From an uncultured Prevotellaceae bacterium (GTDB taxonomy: Bacteria > Bacteroidota > Bacteroidia > Bacteroidales > Bacteroidaceae), in assembly GCA_946415705.1 (NCBI GenBank), contig CAMKTN010000002.1, positions 48,685-112,684 on the forward strand: a DNA stretch of 64,000 nucleotides. The letters are read 5' to 3'. The number at the start of each line of letters is the position of its first letter. Position 1 is the first letter of the stretch. A model generated the notes under the pieces. That model was not told the DNA's origin and did not search any database. It saw only the letters and a list, made by a program, of their open reading frames with translations. Below are positions 1 through 8,155 of this stretch, one piece after another. Made by a program: the position numbers and the translations under genes.

Positions 1-108
1 GTGGGCCTTGTAGATGGTGTGCTCGGGGTTCAAGGCGATGGTGTATGTGGCAGCGGCACCCTCCGAGGAGGCTGCCGTGATGTGGAAGAAGTCGTTCAGT
101 AGTGTCAT
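1..108 (-). CDS. Hotdog-fold 3-hydroxyacyl-ACP dehydratase-like protein, partial (N-terminus only)
   Basis: Only the first 36 codons lie in the window; the gene continues past the left edge. The protein starts MTLLNDFFHI and continues to IALNPEHTIYKAH, which resembles the first strand and the His-containing approach to the active site of FabZ/FabA-like dehydratases in aryl polyene clusters (normally followed by FPGNPVxPG). The ATG is 6 bp after the stop of the preceding gene, so the two are co-transcribed. The likely role is dehydration of 3-hydroxyacyl-ACP during polyene elongation. The family call rests on a short segment plus operon context. Confidence 0.55.
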   Translation of the reverse strand, partial: MTLLNDFFHITAASSEGAAATYTIALNPEHTIYKAH

Positions 109-114
109 GCAACG

Positions 115-561
115 TTATTCTTTGATGCGTTCAAAACGATAGTTGATATGATATTTCATATTGTTCAGCAGGAGCGAGTCGGGCAGATAGCTGGACAGCT
201 GGCGGCGTTTGCCGGGCTCTACGGCCTTGTCGGCGGCCAGGAGGCGCAGGTCGGCACGCAGCAGGCGACGGATGTACCATTTGTTCATCTGCGGCAGCAC
301 GTTCATGACGCACACCTTGTCGCCGCAGCAGGTGAAGTCGAAGGCACGGATGCCGAACTCATTCACCACGGAACCCACCAGACCCTCGTCGGTCTGTCTC
401 ACGAGGCAGATGCCTGTCAGCGACAGCGTGCCGTGCTCCAGGGTGAAGTTCCATCGTGCGTGGTCGCTGCCCGCCAGCAGGAGCGGGTAGTCGGTCTGTG
501 CCGTGGCGCTTGGCAGGGCAAGGGCGCAGAAGATGCTAATCAAGACTAAAAGCTTTTGCAC
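115..561 (-). CDS. Secreted protein of unknown function in the aryl-polyene operon
   Basis: A 148-residue protein with a clear signal peptide: a Lys at residue 3, a hydrophobic run through about residue 17, and cleavage after SATAQ. The mature part is a small compact domain with a Cys-Cys pair (FTCCGDKVCVM, about residues 75-86) and a basic segment (YIRRLLRADLRLL). I do not recognise the family. It starts inside the end of the LolA-like gene (26-bp overlap) and ends 6 bp before the next dehydratase, so it is tightly coupled to the pathway. A periplasmic role in delivery or modification of the polyene lipid is possible. This inference comes from position alone. Confidence 0.6.
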   Translation of the reverse strand: MQKLLVLISIFCALALPSATAQTDYPLLLAGSDHARWNFTLEHGTLSLTGICLVRQTDEGLVGSVVNEFGIRAFDFTCCGDKVCVMNVLPQMNKWYIRRLLRADLRLLAADKAVEPGKRRQLSSYLPDSLLLNNMKYHINYRFERIKE

Positions 562-1219
562 TGACGGGTTTGTTTTGTTGAATATGTTGGAACTCGATTA
601 CGGTGGCATCGCCTGTCGCCTCGGTCATCTCCACCGTTGTAACGATTTTGCGGGCGCGGTCGAAGGTGAGTCGTATGGTCTGGAACATCTTCTTCAGCTG
701 CTTGTCCTTGGGCGTCAGCACCGCGATATAGCTCTTCTCGGCGATGAGCATCTTGACGCTGAAGTCCTTGGTCTGCGTGAGACAGCGGCCTGTGACACTG
801 CCTGCCATCAGGCGCACAATCTCCTGAAACACCTGGCTGCTCTTGATGTCGATGCTGTTGCGCTTGCTGCCCTTGGCGATATGCACTTTGTCATCGCTGA
901 TGATGAAGGTGTAGTCGTAGGGCGTCGTATATCTCCACCGTAGCTTGGCCGGTTGTGCAAAGGTCATCGCACCCTGGCTGACCATCTTGTCATTCATGAT
1001 GCACAGGGTCTTCGTCTGCGTGAAGTCGCACTGCAGGGTTTGGATGTCCTTGGCTGCCGCGTTGATCTCGCTGATGAGCTGTGCCTGCTGTTCAGGGGTC
1101 GCAGGCTGCTGCGCCGCGGCGGTGCCGCAGCTTACGAAGAAACAAAGGAGTAAAGCCCCTCCCAGCCTCCCCAGGGGGAGGTGACAGAGCGATTGGATAT
1201 ATTTCGTTAGTAATTTCAT
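536..1219 (-). CDS. LolA-like outer-membrane lipoprotein carrier
   Basis: A 227-residue protein starting MKLLTKYIQS, with a signal region ending near TAAAQ and then a LolA-like fold. Visible matches include LQCDFTQTKTLCIMNDKMVSQGAMTFAQPAKLRWRY split across about residues 50-85, a pattern typical of LolA homologues that shuttle lipidated cargo. Aryl polyene clusters regularly carry such a periplasmic carrier, presumably for moving the polyene lipid to the outer membrane. The ATG at 1219 was chosen because the open frame further upstream overlaps the transporter gene entirely. Its signal peptide contains LPLGRLGG, encoded by a GC-rich palindromic mini-repeat (about 1156-1184), an insertion type seen elsewhere in this window. 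Confidence 0.8.
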   Translation of the reverse strand: MKLLTKYIQSLCHLPLGRLGGALLLCFFVSCGTAAAQQPATPEQQAQLISEINAAAKDIQTLQCDFTQTKTLCIMNDKMVSQGAMTFAQPAKLRWRYTTPYDYTFIISDDKVHIAKGSKRNSIDIKSSQVFQEIVRLMAGSVTGRCLTQTKDFSVKMLIAEKSYIAVLTPKDKQLKKMFQTIRLTFDRARKIVTTVEMTEATGDATVIEFQHIQQNKPVSAKAFSLD

Positions 1220-1242
1220 TGTTCTTTCTAATCTCAAACTCT

Positions 1243-1593
1243 TTACTTTGCGATGAAATAGCAGCCGCCCATGATCAATAATACGCCAATCCATCGGGTG
1301 GGGGGTACCTCCTCGTGGAAGACCAGCATCGCTGCTATCATGCCGAAGACGTAGGCCATGCTGGACAGGGGGTAGGCGATACTGAAGGGGTAGCGCTTCA
1401 ACATATACATCCACAGCACACCGCTGGCCGTGAGGCTGATGCCCGTGGCCAGGAACCACCAGTTGGTGAGCTGTGAGAGTACGAAGGCCCATGTCCATGA
1501 CGGCTCACCCATCGCCTTCAGGGCAATCTTCAGCATCACCTGTCCTGCACTGAGCAACAGGCTTTGAACGATGGCTAAGAGGAGGAGGTACAT
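1243..1593 (-). CDS. Small EamA/SMR-like four-helix membrane transporter
   Basis: A 116-residue integral membrane protein with four predicted helices (about residues 1-19, 33-55, 62-86 and 93-114), matching the half-size drug/metabolite transporter (EmrE/ArnE-like) architecture. YPFSIAYPLSSMAYVFGM in the third helix and VLLIMGGCYFIAK at the end are typical of undecaprenyl-aminoarabinose flippase subunits and related proteins. It lies between the ketosynthase fusion and the LolA-like gene, so it may help move a lipid-linked intermediate across the inner membrane. The substrate cannot be read from sequence. Confidence 0.7.
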   Translation of the reverse strand: MYLLLLAIVQSLLLSAGQVMLKIALKAMGEPSWTWAFVLSQLTNWWFLATGISLTASGVLWMYMLKRYPFSIAYPLSSMAYVFGMIAAMLVFHEEVPPTRWIGVLLIMGGCYFIAK

Positions 1594-1600
1594 GTGGGTT

Positions 1601-1728
1601 GAGAGTTTAAGAAGTTTAAGAGTTCAAAAGTTCAAAAGTTCAAGGGTTCAAGAGTTCAAAAGTTCAAGGGTTCAAGGGTTCAAGAAGTTCAATTCTCAAT
1701 TTTCAATTCTCAATTATCAATTTCCAAT
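1601..1728. repeat. Junction simple-sequence repeats (GTTCAA(A/G) type, then AATTCTCAATTTTC type)
   Basis: Between the transporter start and the ketosynthase stop lie about ten imperfect units of the form AGTTCAAAAGTTCAAGG, followed by an AT-rich block of CAATTCTCAATTTT units. The second block runs into the 3' end of the ketosynthase gene and supplies its final residues (LEIDN) and stop codon. Similar but non-identical heptamer-like repeats mark many gene junctions in this window. Confidence 0.8.
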
Positions 1729-3977
1729 TGGGCGAAGGTGAAGTCCTTGCCGTTGATGTCATTGAGGACGAGGAGGCGGCGCAGGGCCTGCGGCTTCTCG
1801 TAGCCGGGGATGAGCATGGCCTCGGGCAGCTGCTGGCGGTGCAGGATGTGTGCCGCAGTATACACGCCCAAGCCGAAGGAGGTGAAGCCGTCGCCGAAGA
1901 GGTTCTTGAACTGCAACAGGGGCGTGTCGGGGAAGAGACTGGCGGCGCGCGCAATCTTCTCTGTGTCGGCGGTGCCTGCTACACTCGTCATGACGGCATC
2001 CACGGCACCGATGGCCTTGGCCTCGGCAGCCAGCTCGGCGGCTGTAGGCTGGTATATGCGCTTGACGGCTGTGAGGCGACATAGCGCAGCGGCTGAGGGC
2101 TCGCGACTCATCATGATGCTCACCGCCGTCTCGCCGGCCACCTGTCCTGGATTGCCGAAGACGCCGGTCTTGCACAGCATCTTGAAGAAGTCGGGCGTCA
2201 TCTCATCCTGACCGCCCACGAGGGCTGTGCGGATGCGTCCCAGCTGCATCTGTGTCCACGCGTCCTCCAGCGCCCCGTCGAAGGAGGCTTCCTTGTGGGC
2301 GTAGGTGGCGTTATAGCCGTGGCATTTGGTGTGGATGCTGACCAGCGAGCTGATGGTGTTATGGGTCGATTGCATGAAGGGCGTGGGCTTGCAGTTCTCC
2401 TCGCCTTCGAAGCAGAGGTGCGACAGCAGGAGCTCCGTGTTCTCGATGCAGCCGAGGCCCGTGCCGGTGATGATGGCATCGGGGAGCTCCACGCCGCTCT
2501 GCTGCATGGCGGTCAGCGCGGAGGCCAGGGCGCGTTTCAGGAGCTTGCCCATGCGGCGCGACTCACCGGCCGACAGCCATTGCTTGAAGTCGGGGTCGAG
2601 GGAGCGGACGTAGGGCTCTTCATATAGGATGGGGCTCTCTAACCACTGCTCGCTGAGCGGTTCCTGAATGGAGATTTGGGTAGCGGCGGTGAGGTAGAGG
2701 CCCGAGGTTGAAACCTCGGGAGTGGTGGCGGAGGGGGTGGGGGAGATGGTGGTGGAAGGGGCGGGGGGGAGGGCTCCTAAGACGAGGGAGCTGTCGTTGC
2801 CGCCGAAGCCGAAGCTGTTGCAGAGGACGTGGCGGAGGGGGCGCTGGGGCGTCTGGTTGGTGACGGGGGTGATGCCGTCGTCCATCTGGTGCTGCCAGCC
2901 GAGGTTCAGGGGCAGGAACTGCTCCTGCATGGCCAACAGGCAGATGACGGTCTCGATGCTTCCCGATGCGCTCGTCGTGTGTCCCGTGAAGGACTTGGTG
3001 CTGCTCACGGGGGGCAGCACCTCACCGAACAGGCGCATCATCGCCTGGCTCTCGCTGGTGTCGTTGTTGGGGGTTCCTGTGCCGTGGGCGTTGATATAGT
3101 CGATGTCGGCCGGTTGCAGACCCGCATCGGCCAGTGCCTCTTGCATCGCCAGATAGGAGCCTTCGCCCTCGGGCGAGGAGGCTGTCTGGTGGAAGGCATC
3201 GCAGGCATTGCCATAGCCCTCCAGCACGGCCAGTGGCTGCGCGCCTCTGCGCTGTGCCGACGCCTCGGTCTCGATGACCAGGAAGGCGGCACCCTCGCCG
3301 AGGTTCAAGCCAGCACGTGTGGCGTCAAAGGGGCGGCATTGCTCGTGGTCGAGAATCATCAGCGAGTTGAAGCCGTTGAGATGGAACATGGTGATGCACT
3401 CGCTGCCGCCCACGACGGCTATCTCACGCTGCCCGCTGCGCAGCAGGTTGGCGCCGTTGATGATGGCGTTGGCGGCTGAGGAGCAGGCGGTGGAGAGGGT
3501 TGTTACGGAGGCAAAGCGCCCGAAATGGTCGGCGATGCTCTCGGTGCAGGCACCGCAGTCGTGCTGCGAGATATATTCCTTGTGCTGCTCGTTCTCCAGG
3601 AAGTCCGGGTAGAACTGCTCGGTCATGTCCATGCCACCCACTGTCGTGCCCGACACGAAGGCGGCTTGCGCCATCTCATCGCTCGTCACGTGCGCCTGCT
3701 GCAGGGCTTGCTCCAGCGCCATCATACCCATTAGTTCCGTGCGTGTGGTAGGCTGATTCTCAGGAATATGCATCCGCTGGCGCATCTCCTCAGTGGAGAG
3801 TTTTACCTCGCCCACGGGGAACTCGCGATGGGTGGTCTTTAGATACGTCAAGGCCCCGATGCCGGTTCTGCCAGCTCGGAGCGACGCCAGGGTTTCGGTA
3901 GTGTCGAGCCCTATGGCCGACACGATGCCCATGCCTGTTATGTAGATTTTTCTATTTCGTTCGGTGCTCATTGACAT
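1710..3977 (-). CDS. Ketosynthase fused to a degenerate second ketosynthase-like domain
   Basis: A 755-residue protein. Residues 1-402 form a complete FabF/KAS-II-type condensing domain with nucleophile Cys165 (STACSSA), His298 (NAHGTGTP) and His333 (TGHTTSA), so it should catalyse decarboxylative condensation. A Pro/Ser/Thr-rich linker (about 403-426) leads to a second thiolase-fold domain (about 427-755) resembling ketoacyl-synt_2. It retains GTGLGCIENTE and LVGGQDEMTP but has no visible catalytic Cys, so it is probably structural, like a chain-length factor. The linker contains a perfect 20-bp palindrome. The gene overlaps the upstream ACP by 26 bp; ATG at 3977 or 3971 are both possible. 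It probably acts in aryl polyene chain extension in the cytosol. Confidence 0.85.
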   Translation of the reverse strand: MSMSTERNRKIYITGMGIVSAIGLDTTETLASLRAGRTGIGALTYLKTTHREFPVGEVKLSTEEMRQRMHIPENQPTTRTELMGMMALEQALQQAHVTSDEMAQAAFVSGTTVGGMDMTEQFYPDFLENEQHKEYISQHDCGACTESIADHFGRFASVTTLSTACSSAANAIINGANLLRSGQREIAVVGGSECITMFHLNGFNSLMILDHEQCRPFDATRAGLNLGEGAAFLVIETEASAQRRGAQPLAVLEGYGNACDAFHQTASSPEGEGSYLAMQEALADAGLQPADIDYINAHGTGTPNNDTSESQAMMRLFGEVLPPVSSTKSFTGHTTSASGSIETVICLLAMQEQFLPLNLGWQHQMDDGITPVTNQTPQRPLRHVLCNSFGFGGNDSSLVLGALPPAPSTTISPTPSATTPEVSTSGLYLTAATQISIQEPLSEQWLESPILYEEPYVRSLDPDFKQWLSAGESRRMGKLLKRALASALTAMQQSGVELPDAIITGTGLGCIENTELLLSHLCFEGEENCKPTPFMQSTHNTISSLVSIHTKCHGYNATYAHKEASFDGALEDAWTQMQLGRIRTALVGGQDEMTPDFFKMLCKTGVFGNPGQVAGETAVSIMMSREPSAAALCRLTAVKRIYQPTAAELAAEAKAIGAVDAVMTSVAGTADTEKIARAASLFPDTPLLQFKNLFGDGFTSFGLGVYTAAHILHRQQLPEAMLIPGYEKPQALRRLLVLNDINGKDFTFAQLEIDN
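2701..2720. repeat. Perfect 20-bp palindrome inside the ketosynthase linker
   Basis: The sequence CCCGAGGTTGAAACCTCGGG has two 9-bp arms and a 2-nt loop. It is read in frame as PEVSTSG in the Pro/Ser/Thr-rich linker between the active and degenerate ketosynthase domains. It belongs to the window-wide pattern of palindromes tolerated in linkers and loops. Confidence 0.8.
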
Positions 3978-4209
3978 ACTGAGCCATCACATGGACGCTC
4001 TTGAAAATCTCTTTGCCCTCAGCGGGACTCTTCAGCTTAATACCGTATTCCTTCTCCATCATGACAATCAGCTCCAGCGCGTCGATGCTGTCCAGTCCGA
4101 GGCCTTCGCCGAAGAGGGGTGCATCGTCCTCGATATCAGCGGGTGTCATGTCTTCGAGGTTCAGTACTTCGATGATGTGTTCTTTCAGTTCTTGAATCAA
4201 TTCTTCCAT
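3952..4209 (-). CDS. Acyl carrier protein (first of two)
   Basis: An 85-residue acidic four-helix carrier protein. The phosphopantetheine attachment site is Ser41 in the motif GLGLDSIDALEL, as expected for fatty-acid or polyketide ACPs. Residues 20-40 carry the acidic loop (EDMTPADIEDDAPLFGEG). It sits between two ketosynthase genes and overlaps the start of one by 26 bp, so it is likely the carrier on which the polyene chain is built. The second ACP in the operon (7830-8072) may carry the starter unit or an acyl donor. Confidence 0.93.
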   Translation of the reverse strand: MEELIQELKEHIIEVLNLEDMTPADIEDDAPLFGEGLGLDSIDALELIVMMEKEYGIKLKSPAEGKEIFKSVHVMAQYVNEHRTK

Positions 4210-4237
4210 TTCTATTTATGTATTATTTAATGAATTT

Positions 4238-5962
4238 TCAATTCTCAATTATCCATAGTTCTGCTTCGAAATGCTCGTCGCAGGGGTAGTCAATCCATCC
4301 CGTCAGGGCGCTGCTCGCGGAGCCGTCGGCCATGGCGGCGTTCACCACCTGTGCCATAAGGGTTTCGTCGCGCCGCGGCAGGATGTAGAAGGATGTCTCG
4401 CCGCGGTACTGGTGGCGGATGGCCAGCTCGCCCGCCACGATATTCGGCAGGGTATATACGAAGTGTGCGGGGCTGGGGAATGAGGCCTCCAGGTCGCTGA
4501 CCGTGGCCCAGTAGTGGCGGTCGGCCATGATCGAAGAGGTATTATTGAAGAGGATGATGGCACGGTCGTTGCGCGCTTCAGGCGTGCCCGTCAGGTGTTC
4601 GCCGCGCTCGGCTTGCAGGAGCAGTTCCGCTGCCACGAAGCCCAAGCGGCTGAGGCCGTCCATCTTATAGAATTTGGGATAGTCGCCGATGAATGTCTTG
4701 TAGGCCTCCACCAGCAGCTCGCGCCCGCGGCTTTGCAGGGGTAGTGTCTGGCCATCGAGGCTGATGCCGCCCTCGGTGACTTTGAGGTGATGGCGGAGGG
4801 TTGAGGGCTGAGGGTTGAGGGCTGAGGGTTTATGGTTGAGGGTTGAGGGTAGGCTCACGCTGATGGCTGCATTGCCGCCGCCGAAGCCGGAGATCATCTT
4901 CACGAAGCGGCGCTTGTCGGTGGCCTCGTGGCGGTTGGAGAGGCGGATATGTCCTGACACGCCGAGCTCTTCGAAACCGCGGGAGCCCAGGATGGTGTGG
5001 TCATGCAGGGCGGCGATGGAGATGACGGTCTCCAGGATGCCGGCGGCACCCATCGTGTGGCCAAAGGTTCCCTTCAGCGCATTCACGGGGACGCTTTGCA
5101 GACCGGCACGCTCGATGGCGATGGATTCCATCTGGTCGTTGAACATCGTGGCGGTGCCGTGGGCGTTGATGAAGGCCAGCTCGCTGGCCAGCTCCGTGGC
5201 GTGGATGGCTTGCAGTGCCAGACGTGCTCCCTCGCCCGTCTTCGAGGGCGAGCTCAGGTGGAAGGCGTCGTTGCGCACGGCTCCCGCCTCTATGCAGCAG
5301 GAGGCTTCCTTGTCGGCGCCCACGCCCTCGCGCTGCAGCACCATCGCCGCAGCACCCTCGCCCAGGTTCAGCCCGAGGCGCTCGATGTCGAAGGGTCGGC
5401 AGGCATCCTCGGCCACGGCCTTCAGCGACTGGAAGCCCGAGACGGTGAACTTGTCCTGCACGTCGGCGCCGCAGACGACAGCGGTGTCGTAGGTGCCAGC
5501 CTCCAACAGCTGTTGGGCGAGGACGATGGCGGCCACGCCCGAGATGCAGGCATTGCACACCACGATGGGCATCGTCGTGAAGCCCAGTGCGCGGGCGATC
5601 TTCTGTGCGGCTTCGCCGGGGACGATGTCGGAAGTGGGCTCGTTGCCGCGTTGCAGTTGCTCGATATTGGCCTTCGTGGTGGCGAGGATGAAGACGACGC
5701 GGTCACTCGCCACATCGATGCCCGCCGTAGCCAGCAACGGCTGCACACAACGCATCACCAACGCCTCGAAGCGCGTGAAGCCGTCGAGGTGCATGGCCGC
5801 ATTCTGCTCGTCGGTGAACAGGGATGCCGTGAACGCATCGGGCAAGCCCCAATGCTGCTCATAGCGCCGCAATGCCGACTGCCCCGCCTTCACGGCGAGG
5901 TAGTTCTGCTCTGTGCTCATGCCCATTGGCGAGATGATGTTATCGGCGATGACGCGGACCAA
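4238..5962 (-). CDS. Beta-ketoacyl synthase with C-terminal partial ketosynthase-like extension
   Basis: A 574-residue protein. The condensing domain (1-370) has Cys139 (CNACISG), His268 (NAHGTATM) and His302 (FGHTMGAAG), so the active site is complete although the Cys context is unusual. Residues 371-392 form a linker encoded by TTGAGGG-type tandem repeats (STLNHKPSALNPQPSTLRHH). The remaining 180 residues resemble part of a thiolase fold (IILFNNTSSIMADRHYW, FVYTLPNIVAGELAIRHQYRG) and may be a truncated partner subunit. The last residues (WIIEN) come from an AT-rich junction repeat. Context places it in the aryl-polyene operon, next to an ACP and 19 bp from a thioesterase gene. Confidence 0.85.
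   Translation of the reverse strand: MVRVIADNIISPMGMSTEQNYLAVKAGQSALRRYEQHWGLPDAFTASLFTDEQNAAMHLDGFTRFEALVMRCVQPLLATAGIDVASDRVVFILATTKANIEQLQRGNEPTSDIVPGEAAQKIARALGFTTMPIVVCNACISGVAAIVLAQQLLEAGTYDTAVVCGADVQDKFTVSGFQSLKAVAEDACRPFDIERLGLNLGEGAAAMVLQREGVGADKEASCCIEAGAVRNDAFHLSSPSKTGEGARLALQAIHATELASELAFINAHGTATMFNDQMESIAIERAGLQSVPVNALKGTFGHTMGAAGILETVISIAALHDHTILGSRGFEELGVSGHIRLSNRHEATDKRRFVKMISGFGGGNAAISVSLPSTLNHKPSALNPQPSTLRHHLKVTEGGISLDGQTLPLQSRGRELLVEAYKTFIGDYPKFYKMDGLSRLGFVAAELLLQAERGEHLTGTPEARNDRAIILFNNTSSIMADRHYWATVSDLEASFPSPAHFVYTLPNIVAGELAIRHQYRGETSFYILPRRDETLMAQVVNAAMADGSASSALTGWIDYPCDEHFEAELWIIEN
4795..4852. repeat. TTGAGGGCTGAGGG tandem repeat inside a ketosynthase gene
   Basis: About eight 6-7-bp units of GGGTTGA/GGGCTGA run through the region encoding the linker after the condensing domain. 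The same kind of repeat occurs between genes nearby (about 5966-5993). It stays in frame and encodes a Leu/Pro/Ser/Thr-rich linker. Confidence 0.75.
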
Positions 5963-5981
5963 TTCGTTTAGCGTTTAGGGG

Positions 5982-6413
5982 TTAGGGTTGAGGGTATAGC
6001 TCTTCCATGCGCTGCTTCCAGCGTTCCACGAAGGGCGGGCAGTAGAGCAGCAGCTTGTATTGTTTGTCCATGAACACCTGCACGCTGTGGCCTGTCGTCA
6101 GGAGGCTCTCGTCGCTGGTGTCATAGATCTCGTAGTCGTAGATCAGCTTGGCAGCGTCCGTGGGGCGGTAGATGATGTCTATGCGCGCGCGCATACCATA
6201 GATGATAGGACGTTTGTAATGGAACTCAAGGTCCACCAGGGGCGCATAGAAGTCGTTGTCGAACATGTCGAGGTAGCCGAAGCCGTACTTGCGGCCCCAT
6301 TCTTCGCGGGCATCCTCGAAATAGAGCGGATAGGAACCGTGCCACACCACCCCCATCGAATCGACCTCGCTGAAGCGGATGTCCAACAGCTTACTTGCCT
6401 TTAACTCTTTCAT
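5982..6413 (-). CDS. Acyl-ACP/CoA thioesterase, 4HBT hotdog family (YbgC-like)
   Basis: A 143-residue single hotdog domain. The N-terminal motif RFSEVDSMGVVWHGSYPLYF matches the 4-hydroxybenzoyl-CoA thioesterase/YbgC signature, with the catalytic Asp at about residue 18 and the helix FEDAREEW following. Length fits the family. It should release or edit acyl chains on the pathway ACP. Aryl polyene clusters usually hold one such thioesterase. It is 7 bp downstream of the dehydratase-like gene and 19 bp upstream of the next ketosynthase, within one operon. Confidence 0.85.
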   Translation of the reverse strand: MKELKASKLLDIRFSEVDSMGVVWHGSYPLYFEDAREEWGRKYGFGYLDMFDNDFYAPLVDLEFHYKRPIIYGMRARIDIIYRPTDAAKLIYDYEIYDTSDESLLTTGHSVQVFMDKQYKLLLYCPPFVERWKQRMEELYPQP

Positions 6414-6420
6414 ATCACTG

Positions 6421-6888
6421 TCAACTTTCCATTGGCGTTTCGCTGATGGCGATTTTCATTTCTGCCGTGGCTACGACCTCGTCGCCCACGCGCACCTCAG
6501 CATCTACGAGTGTCATCTGGAAGATCTCCTCGCGCACACGGATGCTGGTCATCAGTGTCTCGCCCACCTTGGGCAGCCGCAGGAAGCGCATGTCGCGCAC
6601 GGCGCCGATGTAGCCAATCTTGATGGTTCGGTGGTTGAGGTAGTTGATGCACCCCATGCGCACGGCACACGTCTGCGCCACGTTCTCCACAAGACCGGCA
6701 GCAGAGAGATGCCCGTCCTCGGTGAAGAGGTCGCCTTCGCGCACGGTGAAGCCCGTGGCGGTGAGGTCGATGTCGAAGTCCTCAACGGTATCTACCAGTA
6801 TGAAGGGTGGCCGTTGTGGTATGAGGGTCTGCATCGCGAGCGACTGTAGCTCCTGCAGGATATCGTCGTGGGTGCGTCCTAAGTACAT
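6421..6888 (-). CDS. 3-hydroxyacyl-ACP dehydratase-like hotdog protein
   Basis: A 155-residue hotdog protein with LIPQRPPFILVDTVEDF near residue 22 and GLVENVAQTCAVRMG around residue 65, the FabA/FabZ-like helix carrying the acidic residue and Gln. This is the arrangement of the ApeP-like dehydratases of aryl polyene systems. It starts inside the last codons of the acyltransferase gene (10-bp overlap). With the partial dehydratase at the left edge, the operon would hold two dehydratases, consistent with repeated formation of conjugated double bonds. Confidence 0.78.
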   Translation of the reverse strand: MYLGRTHDDILQELQSLAMQTLIPQRPPFILVDTVEDFDIDLTATGFTVREGDLFTEDGHLSAAGLVENVAQTCAVRMGCINYLNHRTIKIGYIGAVRDMRFLRLPKVGETLMTSIRVREEIFQMTLVDAEVRVGDEVVATAEMKIAISETPMES

Positions 6889-7790
6889 TCTTCGTTCCAG
6901 AAATCGTAGTAGTTAAACCATTGGTGAGGGTACTTCCTGACTATCTCCGTGAGGCAGTCGGCGAAGGCTTGTGCCAGTGCGGCGGCGCGCACGCGAGGCC
7001 CTTTGTCCTGCAGGGCGGCGTCGATCTGGAGCTCCCGCACATAGACATGGTAGGTCTTGAGGCTCTCCTTCATCACGAACGTGCACAGCAGCGGTACCTC
7101 GCGCGAGGCCGCCAGGATGAACGGCCCCATCGGCAGGTGTGCCTCGGCGCCCAGCACCTGACAGCGGAAGGTCTTCTGCGAGCCGAACACGCGGTCGCCG
7201 TGCATCGAGACAATCTCGCCGTCGGCCAGCGCGCGGTTCATCTCAAAGACGTGGTCCATGGAACCGTCGGTGAGGATGAGGCGCAGGTTCTGGTTCTCGA
7301 ACACGCGCACGCGGTTCTCCATCACCGTGCCCGTCTCACCGCCGAAGACCAAGGCATTGATGGTCTTGCGGTCCTGGCTCAGCATATAGCCCGCCAGCTC
7401 GAAGTTGCCCACATGGCTGCCCACCTGCATGAAACCGCCCGGCTCGTGGGTCAGTGCCATGAAGCGCTCGTTGCCCTCGATGACGAGGCGGAAGCGCATG
7501 CCACCATAGATGGCGAAGCGGTCGAGGATGACTTGCCCGAAGCGGAAGTGGTTGGCATAGACGTCCGTGAAGGCGCGCAGGGGCGAGTGGCCGAAGCGGC
7601 GGCGGAAGAAGCGGTACTGGCTGAGGTAGCCCTGGCGGTTGAAGAGCATGTAGCCGGGCACCACGAAGATGGCCATGCCGCTATAGACGAGCCACAAGGG
7701 CAGCCGCGCCACTGTTCGCACCAGCGTGCGCTGCATCCATGGCGTACCGTCCGTCGTGCCTTTCCATTGAGCGTGTGAAGCCTGTTCCAT
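6879..7790 (-). CDS. LpxL/HtrB-like lipid acyltransferase
   Basis: A 303-residue protein of the lysophospholipid/lipid-A acyltransferase family. The active-site motif HX4E is visible as H126-VGNF-E131 (GSHVGNFELAG), followed by GEIVSMHGDRVFGSQKTF, which matches the substrate-binding block of the family. One hydrophobic segment near residues 31-50 would anchor it in the inner membrane. A TTG further upstream (7817) could start the frame, but ATG at 7790 is preceded by AGGA and suits the family. Between an ACP gene and a dehydratase gene, it probably transfers the ACP-bound polyene or fatty acyl group to a lipid acceptor. Confidence 0.82.
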   Translation of the reverse strand: MEQASHAQWKGTTDGTPWMQRTLVRTVARLPLWLVYSGMAIFVVPGYMLFNRQGYLSQYRFFRRRFGHSPLRAFTDVYANHFRFGQVILDRFAIYGGMRFRLVIEGNERFMALTHEPGGFMQVGSHVGNFELAGYMLSQDRKTINALVFGGETGTVMENRVRVFENQNLRLILTDGSMDHVFEMNRALADGEIVSMHGDRVFGSQKTFRCQVLGAEAHLPMGPFILAASREVPLLCTFVMKESLKTYHVYVRELQIDAALQDKGPRVRAAALAQAFADCLTEIVRKYPHQWFNYYDFWNEECT

Positions 7791-7829
7791 GTTGCGTCCT
7801 GCCTTGGCCGATGCCAAGGTTACGGCGGC

Positions 7830-8072
7830 TTATGCTACCTTGCTCTCGATATAGTCGTAGAAGTCTGCGAGGGTAGCCACGCTGGCCATCTCCTCGGGTT
7901 TGATCTTAAAGCCGAAGTTCTTCTCCACGATGACAACGATGTCCACGAAGTCCAGGCTGTCAATGCCCATGTCCTCCTTCAACGTTGCCTCGGGAGCAAT
8001 CTTGTCTTCTTCGATTTCCAGGTCTTCGATGAGGAAGTTCCTCACCTTCTCTTCAATTTCTTGTCTTGTCAT
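7830..8072 (-). CDS. Acyl carrier protein (second of two)
   Basis: An 80-residue ACP with phosphopantetheine Ser39 in MGIDSLDFVD and an acidic second helix. It differs clearly from the other ACP (3952-4209), so the two probably have distinct roles, for example one for starter loading and one for extension. It precedes the LpxL-like acyltransferase by 39 bp. Confidence 0.93.
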   Translation of the reverse strand: MTRQEIEEKVRNFLIEDLEIEEDKIAPEATLKEDMGIDSLDFVDIVVIVEKNFGFKIKPEEMASVATLADFYDYIESKVA

Positions 8073-8117
8073 GATGATATTTTACAATTAAACAATTTAC
8101 AATTTTCACGCCGTAGG

Positions 8118-8155
8118 CTTCCCCCTCGCCCCTTGGAGAGGGGGTTAGGGGGTGA
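8118..8155. repeat. GC-rich palindromic mini-repeat at the ACP/methyltransferase junction
   Basis: CCCCCTCGCCCCTTGG followed by AGAGGGGGTTAGGGGG forms an imperfect hairpin. It abuts the methyltransferase stop codon and may supply the last codons (GLTP). It belongs to the same C-rich/G-rich family found in proC, proB and argF'. Confidence 0.65.
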
